From Anaeromusa acidaminophila DSM 3853 (lineage in GTDB: Bacteria; Bacillota; Negativicutes; Anaeromusales; Anaeromusaceae): DNA of 64,000 nt. Numbering within the stretch: the first letter of the stretch is position 1; each line of letters starts with the position of its first letter. The stretch is taken from positions 1 to 64,000 of the forward strand of contig NZ_KB894582.1 of assembly GCF_000374545.1 (NCBI RefSeq), read 5' to 3'. The notes under the pieces were generated by a model, which was not told where the DNA came from, did not search any database, and saw only the letters and a list, made by a program, of their open reading frames with translations. This document shows positions 50,349-60,000 of the stretch, in pieces. The position numbers were made by a program, and so were the translations under genes.

Positions 50349-50392
50349 CAATAATTATTCTCATTTACAATTGTGTTAGTGAGAAGTATAAT
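50349..50392 (+). promoter_or_regulatory. Promoter with Fur-like box
   Basis: CAATAATTATTCTCA (50349-50363) fits the 7-1-7 Fur box TGATAATNATTATCA at 12 of 14 defined positions when read on the minus strand. It abuts TTTACA (50364-50369) and, after 17 bases, TATAAT (50387-50392). The leader then has a hairpin AAAACCGCT (about 50409) with AGCGGTTTT (about 50455). Confidence 0.55.
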
Positions 50393-50486
50393 TAGAAAAA
50401 ACAATGAGAAAACCGCTATGTTAAAGGAGCTGTTGTTTCAACGCTAAAGAAGGAAGCGGTTTTTCGGTTTAAAAGGGGATGGGAAA

Positions 50487-50669
50487 ATGTCGACTTATTG
50501 CCATAATGAAAAAAGCGTTTCTTTGTCGCAGCGTGAATTGAAAGAAAGCGCATTGGGAGACAAAGTTTTATTGTTGGGGACGTATGCATTTTTCGTAGCG
50601 TTACTGACGGTACTGATGGTATACGGGGTGCAGCAGGGAATGGTGTTTGATTCCGGCGCCTTGAATTAA
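50487..50669 (+). CDS. 60-residue single-span membrane protein
   Basis: The protein begins MSTYCHNEKSVSLSQRELKE, is followed by DKVLLLGTYAFFVALLTVLM as one transmembrane helix, and ends GMVFDSGALN. No family is recognised. The ribosome site AAAAGGGGATGGG is placed properly. It has a likely iron-regulated promoter and its own terminator, so it is a real small gene. An iron-transport accessory role would be inference from the promoter alone. Confidence 0.7.
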   Translation: MSTYCHNEKSVSLSQRELKESALGDKVLLLGTYAFFVALLTVLMVYGVQQGMVFDSGALN

Positions 50670-50685
50670 GGAAGCAAATTTCGCG

Positions 50686-50726
50686 ATAAAAGACTCTTTC
50701 TGTAAAACAGAAAGAGTCTTTTATTC
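50686..50726 (+). terminator. Intrinsic terminator after the small membrane protein
   Basis: AATAAAAGACTCTTTCTG-type arm (AAAAGACTCTTTCTG) pairs perfectly with CAGAAAGAGTCTTTT, with T residues after it. Confidence 0.92.
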
Positions 50727-50924
50727 TTTTGGAAACGTCTATGGATAAAGAGCTGCAAAAAACAAGGACTTAAGTCTCAAAAATAGACTTGAGAGTCAAA
50801 AAATGGGAAGTTTTAGGCTTTTTTAAAGCAAGGAGCCTTGACGGAAGTCTTAAGAAAACGATACACTTGTTTTGAGAATTCTTGGAGATTCTTTTTGAGA
50901 CAAGCATATACTGTAAAATTGTAA

Positions 50925-51055
50925 AATAGCAAACTTGCTGAAAGGCAAGGACGCAAAGCCATGGATCTACGGACAGATGTCTATGATCGCCAGGTTGCCG
51001 ATTTTTTTGGTTCCGAATTCGACACTGGCCAAATCCTGGCTGGTGTCTTTTTTTT
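50925..51055 (+). promoter_or_regulatory. Cyclic-di-GMP-I (GEMM-I) riboswitch with terminator
   Basis: The sequence AGCAAAC then GGACGCAAAGCC is the hallmark of the GEMM-I aptamer (P1b stem and G20/C92 tetraloop-type core). It follows a TATACT box (50907-50912), is closed by CCAGG near 50991 and ends about 51003. A strong intrinsic terminator (51021-51055; GACACTGGCC and GGCTGGTGTC, then T8) lies 18 bases later, the typical off-switch layout. It precedes a 58-residue peptide gene and an EAL-HDOD gene. Ligand-bound folding should decide read-through. Confidence 0.88.
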
Positions 51056-51084
51056 GCAAAGAGGAAGGTAAAGGAGGTTGGACT

Positions 51085-51261
51085 ATGCCAGAGGAAAGCA
51101 TTTTGCTTCTTTTGGGACTTGGCGCTGCGATGTTGGCGGGATGTGGAGCAGCAGGCTGTTTTGTTTCTAACACCTTGTCGGCGCGGAGTCGGTTTAAAAA
51201 ATCGGCTCAATATGTGAACATGAATACCTTTCGTGTTCGACCGACTCCTCTAAAAAAGTAG
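51085..51261 (+). CDS. 58-residue membrane or lipoprotein-like peptide under the riboswitch
   Basis: The peptide MPEESILLLLGLGAAMLAGC has a hydrophobic stretch ending in LAGC, a lipobox-like tetrad, but no N-terminal basic residues, so lipoprotein processing is uncertain. The C-terminal tail is basic (FKKSAQYVN and FRVRPTPLKK). AAAGGAGG precedes the ATG. It lies between the c-di-GMP riboswitch and the EAL-HDOD gene, 11 bases before the latter. Function is unknown. Confidence 0.65.
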   Translation: MPEESILLLLGLGAAMLAGCGAAGCFVSNTLSARSRFKKSAQYVNMNTFRVRPTPLKK

Positions 51262-51272
51262 GCAGGTGCAGA

Positions 51273-52517
51273 ATGAATTGTAAAGAGGAAGCACAAGCGC
51301 AAATTCATATTGCCAGGCAGCCTATTTTTGACATGCAGCGGCAGGTATATGGTTATGAGTTGTTATTTCGCCGTACCTTGCAGAATACATACGATGGCAC
51401 AGATCCGGATCAAGCGACGCTGGATGTAGTGACAAGCAGCTTTTTGTTGTTTGGAATCGATTCCTTAACGCGCGGCAAGCTGGCATTTATTAATTTTACG
51501 GCTAATAATTTGTTAACGAAACTGCCTGCGATGCTACCGCGAGAGCAAGTGGCCGTGGAAATTTTAGAAGATGTAAGGCCGGATGAAGAGGTGCTGCGGC
51601 GTTGTCGCGAGCTAAAAAGCGCTGGCTATATGCTGGTATTGGATGATTTTGTTTACAAAAAAGAGCGGTTGCCATTGGTAGAACTGGCGGATATTGTGAA
51701 AATTGATTTTCGGGCTACTTCTACGGCGGAGCGCCAGCGGTGGCAGGGGCTTTTAGAGCCTTATGATCTTCGGTTTCTGGCGGAAAAAGTGGAAACAGAG
51801 GAAGAATACCAAGAAGCAAAGACTGCTGGCTACGCCTATGTCCAAGGTTATTATTTTTCTAAACCGGCATTAGTTTCCGCAACCTCGTTGCCTGCTTATA
51901 AAGCCAGCCATTTTCGCCTGTTGCAAGAGTTTAGCCGGCAGGAGTTGGAATTTGAACAAATTGAGTCCATTTTGCGTAAGGACGTATCGTTGTCTTATAG
52001 TTTGTTGAAATTTATCAATTCGGCATTATTTGGCTTTCGCCAGCCCATACGCTCGTTGCGCCAGGCGATGGTCCTGTTGGGGCGCAAAGAGCTGAGTAAA
52101 TGGGGCGCTCTTGTGGCGTTGAAAGATATTGGAGTGGACAAGCCAGGGGAATTAATCTTATCTTCGCTGGTGCGCGCGCGTTTTGCAGAGAAATTGGCCA
52201 TGCAGTGTGAAGGGGAAATTTGTACGGCCGATGCGTTTTTACTAGGTTTGTTTTCTCACTTAGACGCGCTATTGAACCGGCCATTGACGGAAGTGCTGTC
52301 GGAAATGCCGGTTAAGGAGGAAATAAAAAAAGCCTTTGACGAAGAGCCGGAGGGCATTTTGAGCGTACTATACAACCTGATGCAACAGTATGAACAAGGA
52401 CATTGGCAAGGAGCTGCCGCCTATGCTCAGAAGATGCAGTTATCAGAGGGGCAGGTTCTTTTGGGATATCGGGAAGCGTTACATTGGGCGCAGGATGTGT
52501 TCACAGGTAACTATTAA
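51273..52517 (+). CDS. EAL-HDOD signalling protein, paralogue 2
   Basis: The 414-residue protein is a paralogue of 36534-37754, with the same two-domain layout. EAL-region markers are YELLFRRTLQNTY, FINFTANNLL, AVEILEDV, MLVLDDFVYK, DIVKIDF, LAEKVETEEE and YVQGYYFSKP. The HDOD part has ILRKDVSLSYSLLKFINSAL and LRQAMVLLGRKELSKW. Its expression is placed under a c-di-GMP riboswitch, giving a possible feedback loop if it binds or degrades c-di-GMP. The ribosome site AGGTG is weak; the gene probably uses coupling with the peptide upstream. Confidence 0.9.
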   Translation: MNCKEEAQAQIHIARQPIFDMQRQVYGYELLFRRTLQNTYDGTDPDQATLDVVTSSFLLFGIDSLTRGKLAFINFTANNLLTKLPAMLPREQVAVEILEDVRPDEEVLRRCRELKSAGYMLVLDDFVYKKERLPLVELADIVKIDFRATSTAERQRWQGLLEPYDLRFLAEKVETEEEYQEAKTAGYAYVQGYYFSKPALVSATSLPAYKASHFRLLQEFSRQELEFEQIESILRKDVSLSYSLLKFINSALFGFRQPIRSLRQAMVLLGRKELSKWGALVALKDIGVDKPGELILSSLVRARFAEKLAMQCEGEICTADAFLLGLFSHLDALLNRPLTEVLSEMPVKEEIKKAFDEEPEGILSVLYNLMQQYEQGHWQGAAAYAQKMQLSEGQVLLGYREALHWAQDVFTGNY

Positions 52518-52537
52518 GAAAAAGAGAGGTCCTACAT

Positions 52538-53032
52538 ATGGTAATGCGGAGTGTTTCTGTCTTTTTAGATCATATCATTGTCGCTTTGTTAGCTCCGGCG
52601 AATGCAGACTATTATCAGTTTTTGGATTTGGCTTCCGGCAGAGTGATGGTATTGAGCGCTAGAGAAAAAAAACAAACGGCTCCCAGGGGGCTTTGCGAAG
52701 AAGGCTGGTCGTTGCTGGAGCAGGAACCGGGCAGGTTTATTCCGTTGCTACCCCTAGCGCCGCAGCAAGTCGCTCCGTGGTATTCGGAATTTGCCAAGAC
52801 TTGTTGTCAAGGAGTACAACGGAGAGAACTGCTGCAATTATTAGAAGGTAGCGGATATTTGGCTCGCTTTTATGACGCGCTGGATTGTGATGATTTGCTC
52901 CGTGAAAGCTGGCGGCAGTTTGAAACGGAAAAAGTTCGCGCTTATTTTTTGACGTTAGTCCCTGCAGAGCTGGCAGTAGAATTTTGTAATTTTACGGAGC
53001 AAAAAGAAGGGGCTTTGAATGCTTTTGGTTAG
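52538..53032 (+). CDS. UPF0158-like protein
   Basis: The 164-residue protein begins MVMRSVSVFLDHIIVALLAP. It has a C-terminal part with the UPF0158 pattern RFIPLLPLAPQQVAPWYSEF, then LLQLLEGSGYLARFYDALD and RESWRQFETEKVRAYFLTLV. Family members are uncharacterised. It starts 20 bases after the EAL-HDOD gene with GAGAGG upstream, so it belongs to the riboswitch operon. A terminator follows. Confidence 0.6.
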   Translation: MVMRSVSVFLDHIIVALLAPANADYYQFLDLASGRVMVLSAREKKQTAPRGLCEEGWSLLEQEPGRFIPLLPLAPQQVAPWYSEFAKTCCQGVQRRELLQLLEGSGYLARFYDALDCDDLLRESWRQFETEKVRAYFLTLVPAELAVEFCNFTEQKEGALNAFG

Positions 53033-53070
53033 GCGAATAAACGGAATAAAACGGGTAGCGCTTTTGTCGC

Positions 53071-53113
53071 AAAAATAATCTGCAACTTTTGAGGAAGGGG
53101 CGGATTATTTTTA
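53071..53113 (+). terminator. Intrinsic terminator after the riboswitch operon
   Basis: AAAAATAATCTGC pairs with GCGGATTATTTTT with one wobble and T residues. Confidence 0.8.
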
Positions 53114-53250
53114 TGCGATAAAAGAAGATTATAAAATAAGAGAAAATGTATTTTTTCTTCGGGACATTATTTAAGAAGGTTTTTTGCAAGGAAAAAAGAA
53201 TTATCAGAAAATACAAGAAATAATAAAATTATAGAAAGCGAGGGATGAAC

Positions 53251-54972
53251 ATGGGTTGGTTGAATAACTTGAAAGTAGCGCAACGGTTGGTATTGTTAAT
53301 CCTCGTTTTTGTAGTAGCCTTAGCGGGCGTTGGCGGGACGGGGTATTTGTATCTCAAGAAAACAAGTGATGCGATGGATGCGATGTATCGCGAGAAGATG
53401 CATGCAGTAGAGTTGATTTTGGATAATCGCATTCATATGCGGCGTATTGAGATGAGTACCTTTGAACTTATGATAACTACGGATGATAGTGAAAATCAAA
53501 AATTGCTGACAATGATACGAGAGAGGGAAGCAGCATTTGACAAGAATGTGGCGGAGTTTGAAAAAATGCCGTTGACAAGCCAGCAAAAAGCGGAGGTAGA
53601 GGGGCTTCGCGCTAAACTGCAAGCCTACCGACAGGTTCACAAGCAAGTGTTGACCTTGGCTGGGCAAAATAAGAATGCAGAAGCGTATCAGCTCTTTAAA
53701 ACTCAGGCGGAGCCTTTAGGACTCTCTTTTAATCAAGTGCTGGTGCAGTTGAGCGAGGACGTCAAAAAAGAAGCGGCAGCGATGAATGAGCAAGGGAAAA
53801 AAGATTTTTCTCAAGCTTCGCTGACCTTTACGATGATTTTAGCAGCCTCTATTGTACTGGGCCTGGCTTTGGGCTGGACGATTACCAAGCGTATTACCAG
53901 CCGTTTATCAGCGACAGTGGTGTTTTTGGATCGTGTAGCGGAAGGAGATTTTTCGCAAGAAGTGCCGACGACTAGTATGGCTGACCGAAGTGAATTCGGG
54001 GCGTTGGCGACTTCCGTGGATAAGATGAATCGCAGTATTGGCGCGCTGATTCGCAATTTGCTTAACACCGCGGAGCAACTAGCCGCGTCTTCTGAAGAGT
54101 TGACAGCCAGTGCGGATCAATCGGCGCAGGCGTCGAACCAAGTGGCGCAGTCCATTACGGAAGTGGCGAAAGGCTCGGATGAGCAGCTGCGGGCGGCGGA
54201 ACAGGCAAGAGATATGGTAGAGCAAATGTCAAAAGGCATTGATCAAGTGGCGCAAAATACAATGGTCGTGTCCGCGTCGGCGCAAAAAACGGCGGGCGCT
54301 GCAGCGGAAGGCGAGCAGTCTGTGGGGCAGGCTGTCGCCCAAATGGGTATTATTGAAACTAAGACAGAAGCGACGGCCGAGGTAATCGCGTCCCTAGAAG
54401 AGCGATCCAAGCAAATCGGGCAGATTGTAGAGGTTATTTCTACAATCGCGGCGCAGACCAATCTCTTAGCGCTCAATGCGGCCATTGAAGCGGCTAGAGC
54501 CGGTGAAGCCGGTCGAGGCTTTGCCGTAGTCGCCGATGAGGTGCGCAAATTGGCGGAACAGTCTCAAGACGCGGCCAAGCAGATTACGGAGTTAATTGGC
54601 GAAGTGCAAGGGCGGACCAATCAGGCGGTCTTGTTTATGAATGAAGGTCGGCGAGAAGTAGAGACAGGAGCAAAGGTCGTAAATTCCGCCGGACAAAGTT
54701 TTGCGGATATTTTGCGGATGGTACGGGAAATTTCTGCGGAAGTACACGAAATTTCAGCGGCAACCGAAGAATTGACAAGCGGTACGCAACAGGTGGTTGG
54801 CGCAGCGCAGCGCATCAGCAAAGAGAGCCGTCAAGCGGCGGAACAAACGGGAACCATCTCGGCGGCGACCGAAGAACAGTCTGCCTCGATGGAGGAAATT
54901 GCTTCCGCCAGCAGGCATTTGGCCAATATGGCGGAAGGCTTGCAGACGGCGGTGCAGAAATTCAAAATTTAA
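53251..54972 (+). CDS. Methyl-accepting chemotaxis protein with 4HB sensor
   Basis: The 573-residue receptor has an N-terminal membrane helix (about residues 11-32), a four-helix-bundle periplasmic sensor (about 33-185), a second membrane helix (about 188-210), a HAMP domain (about 212-262) and a long coiled-coil signalling domain. The hairpin tip reads [20 protein letters not shown] and [20 protein letters not shown]. The sensed ligand cannot be read. The start at 53251 is used because GCGAGGG abuts the ATG at 53245. A terminator precedes it; no other chemotaxis genes are in view. Confidence 0.95.
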   Translation: MGWLNNLKVAQRLVLLILVFVVALAGVGGTGYLYLKKTSDAMDAMYREKMHAVELILDNRIHMRRIEMSTFELMITTDDSENQKLLTMIREREAAFDKNVAEFEKMPLTSQQKAEVEGLRAKLQAYRQVHKQVLTLAGQNKNAEAYQLFKTQAEPLGLSFNQVLVQLSEDVKKEAAAMNEQGKKDFSQASLTFTMILAASIVLGLALGWTITKRITSRLSATVVFLDRVAEGDFSQEVPTTSMADRSEFGALATSVDKMNRSIGALIRNLLNTAEQLAASSEELTASADQSAQASNQVAQSITEVAKGSDEQLRAAEQARDMVEQMSKGIDQVAQNTMVVSASAQKTAGAAAEGEQSVGQAVAQMGIIETKTEATAEVIASLEERSKQIGQIVEVISTIAAQTNLLALNAAIEAARAGEAGRGFAVVADEVRKLAEQSQDAAKQITELIGEVQGRTNQAVLFMNEGRREVETGAKVVNSAGQSFADILRMVREISAEVHEISAATEELTSGTQQVVGAAQRISKESRQAAEQTGTISAATEEQSASMEEIASASRHLANMAEGLQTAVQKFKI

Positions 54973-54982
54973 GAAACATGGT

Positions 54983-55041
54983 TTGACATTTTTTTAGCGC
55001 CCCCTTATAATTTGAATATATTCAAATTATAAGGGGGCGCT
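54983..55041 (+). promoter_or_regulatory. TetR promoter inside a 46-bp perfect palindrome
   Basis: TTGACA (54983-54988), 17 bases, TATAAT (55006-55011). A 46-base perfect palindrome spans 54996-55041 with TTGAATATATTCAA (55012-55025) at its centre, two bases before the TetR start codon. The -10 box is inside the palindrome. Confidence 0.92.
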
Positions 55042-55043
55042 TT

Positions 55044-55667
55044 ATGGCTAGAATTGCGCAAGATCCGGAAGTGCGCCGACGCGAAATCTTAGATGCAGCG
55101 GAAAAATTGTTTGAGCAGAAAGGCTTTCAGCGCACTACGATCAGTGATATTGCCCAAGCTATGAATGTCGCCCAAGGCATGCTTTATTATTACTTTAAAT
55201 CCAAAGAAGAGCTGTTAGGAGCGCTTGTGCATCGCCAAGTGGTGATGGTTATGGCCGAAACAAAACAGAAAGCGGACTTTGCAGAGGGAACGCCGCAGCA
55301 GAAAATAGGTCTGATGATGTCGGCGCTTCTATCCAGTGCCTGCGCTCATGATTCGGTCTTATTACGGGCTCTCTTTGACGAGCGCAACGCCCATATTCGG
55401 GATCGGGTGAACCGGCAGATTGAGCAGTCTATCAGTGCCAGCCTGCGGGCGATCATTGAAGAAGGCGTTGCAGGCGGCTTTTTTCAGGTAGCCGATACAG
55501 ACGCGGTATTAGAGTTTCTTTTGCATTTTGGTGAAATTATGATTGAGGCCGTTCATGCGGGCTGGCCGGAGGAGCAGCTGCGGGTGCGCATTAAGTTGGT
55601 GGAACAACTGCTGGATGTGCTTTTAGGGCTGGAACCGCAAAGCATGCACCTGTCTGTGCGGTGGTAA
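55044..55667 (+). CDS. TetR-family transcriptional repressor
   Basis: The 207-residue protein has the TetR HTH (REILDAAEKLFEQKGFQRTT, then ISDIAQAMNVAQGMLYYYFK). The C-terminal domain for ligand and dimerisation has no Cys. GGGGGCGC of the palindrome ends just before the ATG, and the leader is too short for a normal ribosome site, so AAGGGGG within the palindrome probably serves. The same motif as in the palindrome recurs twice upstream of the efflux operon, so it should repress itself and the pump. Confidence 0.94.
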   Translation: MARIAQDPEVRRREILDAAEKLFEQKGFQRTTISDIAQAMNVAQGMLYYYFKSKEELLGALVHRQVVMVMAETKQKADFAEGTPQQKIGLMMSALLSSACAHDSVLLRALFDERNAHIRDRVNRQIEQSISASLRAIIEEGVAGGFFQVADTDAVLEFLLHFGEIMIEAVHAGWPEEQLRVRIKLVEQLLDVLLGLEPQSMHLSVRW

Positions 55668-55683
55668 GCATACGTTGATTTTT

Positions 55684-55714
55684 CGCAGGAAGAAAGCTTC
55701 CTGCGGTGCTTTTT
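55684..55714 (+). terminator. Intrinsic terminator after the TetR gene
   Basis: CGCAGGAAG pairs with CTTCCTGCG around AAAG; T residues follow. Confidence 0.88.
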
Positions 55715-55723
55715 ACTGTTTAA

Positions 55724-55843
55724 TTGAACGCATTCAAAAAAAGAACGAGATATAATAAGGGCTTTGGACAATTTCATGCTTGAGTTTTTAGAGCATGTTG
55801 GATATACGTTTTTTTTATTTAGCAATTTATTGAACGGATTCAA
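55724..55843 (+). promoter_or_regulatory. Two TetR operators in front of the efflux operon
   Basis: TTGAACGCATTCAA at 55724-55737 and TTGAACGGATTCAA at 55830-55843 both match the centre of the TetR palindrome (TTGAATATATTCAA). The pattern is TTGAANNNNTTCAA. The second site lies 35 bases before the membrane-fusion gene. Confidence 0.88.
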
Positions 55844-55878
55844 AAAAGTAGATCAGAGAAAAGTAAGGAGAGAGACCT

Positions 55879-57000
55879 ATGCAAAAATACTGGTCCCAGA
55901 TGCCTAGAAAAAGGTTGTATTGCGGGGTTGCCGCCGTGGTGCTCGGCGTGGCGGCAGCAGGAGGAATTCTCTGGAATTTAAAGAGCCAGCCCCAAATTGT
56001 GGAGGAAGAGCTGCCTACGGCTCGAACGCTGGTGGTGGGCGCTAAAAAAGAGGCCCAAAGCTACGCGTATGCTGGAGAAGTGCGAGGACGCTACGAAAGC
56101 AAGCTGGCTTTTCAAGTGAACGGTAAAATCGTGAAACGCAACGTACAATTGGGAAGCGTCGTTCAAGCGGGAGATGTGCTTCTGCAGATTGATCCCAAGG
56201 ATGTGCAGCAGACTGTAACCAGTATGAATGCACAAGTGGCGTCCGCCCAATCGCAGCTGCGATTGGCGGAGAAAAACATGGAACGCTATCAGCGCCTGTG
56301 CCAAAGCGGTGCGGTGAGCCAAATGGTGTATGATCAGTATGTAACGGCCTATGATGCGGCGTTGGCTGCGGTGCAGCAAGCGGAGGCGCAGCAGACGCAG
56401 AGCGGCAATCAAATGGAGTATACGCTGCTGCGGGCGGACCATGCCGGTGTTGTTTCAGAGTTGACGGCGGAAATTGGTCAAGTGGTCAGCGCCGGACAGC
56501 CGATTGCTACGGTGATCCAAAACGGAGAACGAGAAATCGAAATCAGCGTGCCTGAAAATCGTCTGGAAGAATTAAATCAAGCAGGGACGCTGCAGGTTAC
56601 TTTTTGGGCCCTTGCCAATCGGGTGATCGAAGGGACTGTGCGCGAAGTGGCGCCGATGGCGGACCCGGTGACGCGGACCTTTAAAGTGCGCGTCGCCTTG
56701 AATCAAACGCCGCCGGAGGTTAAGTTGGGCATGACGGCGTCGGTAACGGTCGGTCAGGGAAGCAGTCAGCAGGTGTTGTCGGTGCCTCTTGCCGCCATTT
56801 ACCAAAATGGCAGTCAGCCCGGTCTTTGGGTGGTGCAAGCAGATGGAACTTTATCGTTGCGAATGGTAAAACTGGGGCAATACGGCAGTGATTCTGTGCA
56901 GGTAGTGGAAGGGCTGCAGCCGGGAGAACGCATTGTGGCGGCGGGCGTGCATAAGTTCCGCGAAGGTCAGCGTATTAGCCTGGGCGGTGGCACGTTATGA
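55879..57000 (+). CDS. RND efflux membrane-fusion protein
   Basis: The 373-residue HlyD/AcrA-type adaptor has an N-terminal membrane anchor (YCGVAAVVLGVAAAGGILWN). Its layout is biotinyl-lipoyl (KLAFQVNGKIVKRNVQLGSV), helical hairpin (about residues 100-160), second lipoyl half and beta-barrel (IVTVIQNGEREIEISVPEN-type region, GMTASVTVGQG). AAGGAGAGAG precedes the ATG. It opens a tripartite pump operon and its stop overlaps the pump start (ATGA). Confidence 0.92.
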   Translation: MQKYWSQMPRKRLYCGVAAVVLGVAAAGGILWNLKSQPQIVEEELPTARTLVVGAKKEAQSYAYAGEVRGRYESKLAFQVNGKIVKRNVQLGSVVQAGDVLLQIDPKDVQQTVTSMNAQVASAQSQLRLAEKNMERYQRLCQSGAVSQMVYDQYVTAYDAALAAVQQAEAQQTQSGNQMEYTLLRADHAGVVSELTAEIGQVVSAGQPIATVIQNGEREIEISVPENRLEELNQAGTLQVTFWALANRVIEGTVREVAPMADPVTRTFKVRVALNQTPPEVKLGMTASVTVGQGSSQQVLSVPLAAIYQNGSQPGLWVVQADGTLSLRMVKLGQYGSDSVQVVEGLQPGERIVAAGVHKFREGQRISLGGGTL

Positions 57001-60000
57001 ACCAGTTCAACCTCACGGAGTGGACCTTAAAGCATAAGCACTTTTTATATTTTTTCATTGTCTTATTCTTTTTGGAGGGAATTGTATCGTATAAGAATTT
57101 GGGCCGTATGGAAGACCCGGATTTTACGATCAAGCAGATGGTGGTGACCGTAGCCTGGCCGGGGGCGACAGCCATGCAGGTGGAAGAGCAGGTTACCGAT
57201 AAAATCGAGCGTAAGCTGCAAGATTTGCCTGGCTTGGATTATTTGAAAAGCTACTCCATGCCCGGCTACAGCGTTATTTATGTAAATGTAAAAGAAACGG
57301 TGCCCAAGGCGGAAATCCGTAACCGCTGGGTGGAAGCCAGGCACATGGTGGACGATATTGCAGGCACTCTGCCGGCCGGTGTGATGCCGCCCGGCTTTAA
57401 TGATCGCTTTGATGAAGTGTACGGGGTAGTTTACGCTCTTACTGGCGACGGCTATACCTATGAAGAGCTTCGGGAAAAGGCGGAAAAAGTGCGCCGCTTG
57501 CTTTTGGGAGTTCCTAGCGTCAAGAAAGTAAATCTTTTGGGCGTGCAGACTGAAAAGATTTTTATTGAAATTGAGAATGCGAAAATGGCGCAGCTCGGTA
57601 TTGATCCCGCGCTTGTTACCGCCGCCATTCAGAGCCAAAATGCCATGGCGCCGGCGGGGATGCTGGAAACCAAGGCGGATAATGTGTATCTGCGTGTCAC
57701 CGGTATGTTTGAAAAGGTGGAGGAGATTCGCAGTTTGCCTATACAGGCGAATGGCCGGACCTTTCGCTTAGGGGACATTGCCAAGGTAACTCGCGCCTAT
57801 GCCGACCCCAGCGATCCTAAGTTTTTCTATAACGGGCAGCCGGCGATCGGTATTTCCTTGGCTATGGAATCAGGGGGCAATATACTTACGCTCGGCGAGT
57901 CGTTGGAGACGACGACGAAGCAGATCCAAAAAGCGCTGCCAGGCGGCATGGAACTGCACCAGACAGTAAATCAGCCGCAGGTGGTGGCGAATTCGATTAG
58001 TGATTTTACCAAATCCCTCATGGAAGCCATCGTGATTGTGCTGATCGTCGGGTTTGTCAGCTTAGGCTCGCGTTCCGGCATTATTGTGGCGGTGTGTATA
58101 CCGTTGGTTATCGCTATTGTCTTTACCTGCATGAAGCTGTTGGGCATTGATTTGCAGCGCATCTCCTTAGGGGCGCTGATTATTGCCTTGGGACTCTTGG
58201 TGGACGACGCCATTATCACCATTGAAACGATGGTGGTCAAGATGGAGGAGGGCTGGAGCCGCTTTAACGCCGCCTGCTTTGCCTATACCTCGACGGCTTA
58301 CCCGCGACTGACTGGCGAGCTTGTAACCTGCGCCAGCTTTATTCCTGTAGGTTTTGCTACAGGTAACGGCTCGGAGTATTGCGTCACCCTATTTTATGTG
58401 GTGGTCATTGCTTTGGTCTCCTCGTGGATCGTAGCCGGAACGGCGACGCCGCTTTTGGGCTACTTGTTTATTCGCGTAAAACCTAAGGAAGGAGAAGCGG
58501 AGGGCGAAGCCGCCAGCGTGCATAACACGCCCTTTTACGCTTGGTTTAAGCGGCTCCTCAACTGGTGCTTATGCCACCGGCGGACGGTGTTGGCCGCTAC
58601 GGCGGGTTGCTTTTTGGGCGCGATTGTCTTGATGGGGTTGGTGAATCACGAGTTTTTCCCTTCTTCGACGCGGCCGGAGCTAATTGTGCAGCTGAAGCTG
58701 CAGGAAGGCGCCAGTATTGATAAAACCGAGGAAGTGGCAAAGCAATTTGCGCAGCAATTAGAGGACCATCCTCTTATTTCATACTATACCTACCATGTGG
58801 GGGAAGGGGCGCCCCGCTTTGTGCTTAGCTTTGAACCGACCTTTAATAAGACTAATTTTGCGGAGTTCATTATTGTCGCCAAAGACTATAAGGCGCGCAA
58901 TGAGCTGCGGGAAAAATTGAGCAAGCAGCTTGCGAATGATTTTCCTGAAGTGCAGCAGCATATTAAGGTCATCAGCAACGGTCCTGCGGCGGATTATCCG
59001 ATCATGCTGCGGGTGACCGGAGAGGATCCGAACAAGGTGCGGGATATCGCTCAGCAGATGGAGCCTATTATGGCGCAGCATCCGAAAGTGAAAAACGTCA
59101 ACTTGAGCTGGAATGAAAAAAGCAAAGTGATGCATTTAGAAGTGGATCAGGATAAAGCAAGAAGCCTCGGCGTATCCTCCCAGGCTTTGGCGACGGCGTT
59201 ACAGACGCAGCTTTCCGGCGCGCCCTTGTCGGAATATCGGGAAACGGATCGCACCATCAGCATGCTTTTCCGCTTTGACGCCGCGGACCGTAATGATCTG
59301 TCGCGCATGAAAAATTTAAGCATTCATGTAGGCAACGGCCGTTATATTCCGCTGGATCAAATCGCTAAAATCTCTTCTGACGCGGAAGAGGGCTTGCTTT
59401 ACCGGCGTAACCTGAAGCCGATGATTGCGGTGCAGGCGGAAATTTTGCCTGGCGCTACCGGCGACAGCGTGGCCGAAGAAGTGTTTAATCAGATGGATGA
59501 TTTGCGTGCGTCGTTGCCGATAGGCTACAAAATCGAGTATGACGGCTCGAAAGAAGACAGCCTTAAGGCGGCGCGTTATATCATGGAAACCGTACCGGCC
59601 ATGATCATTGTCATCATGATTCTCTTGATGATTCAGCTGCAAAACATTCCCAAAATGCTTCTGACACTCATGACGGCGCCGTTAGGGCTGATCGGCGTCG
59701 CTTTGGGCCTGTTTTTGACGGGCAGTCCCATGGGCTTTGTAGTGCAGCTGGGTATTTTGGCGCTGGCGGGCATTATTATGCGCAATACCATTATCCTGAT
59801 GGACCAGATTGACCAACAGTTGGCGTCCGGAGATTCCCTTTGGGACGCTATCATTAACGCTACCGTAGTCCGGTTCCGCCCGATTCTTCTAACGGCAGCG
59901 GCGGCGATTTTGGGCATGATTCCGTTGATTCCCAATATGTTTTGGGGTCCTATGGCGGTGGCCATTGCCGCAGGTCTGGCGGGCGCTACGATATTGACGC

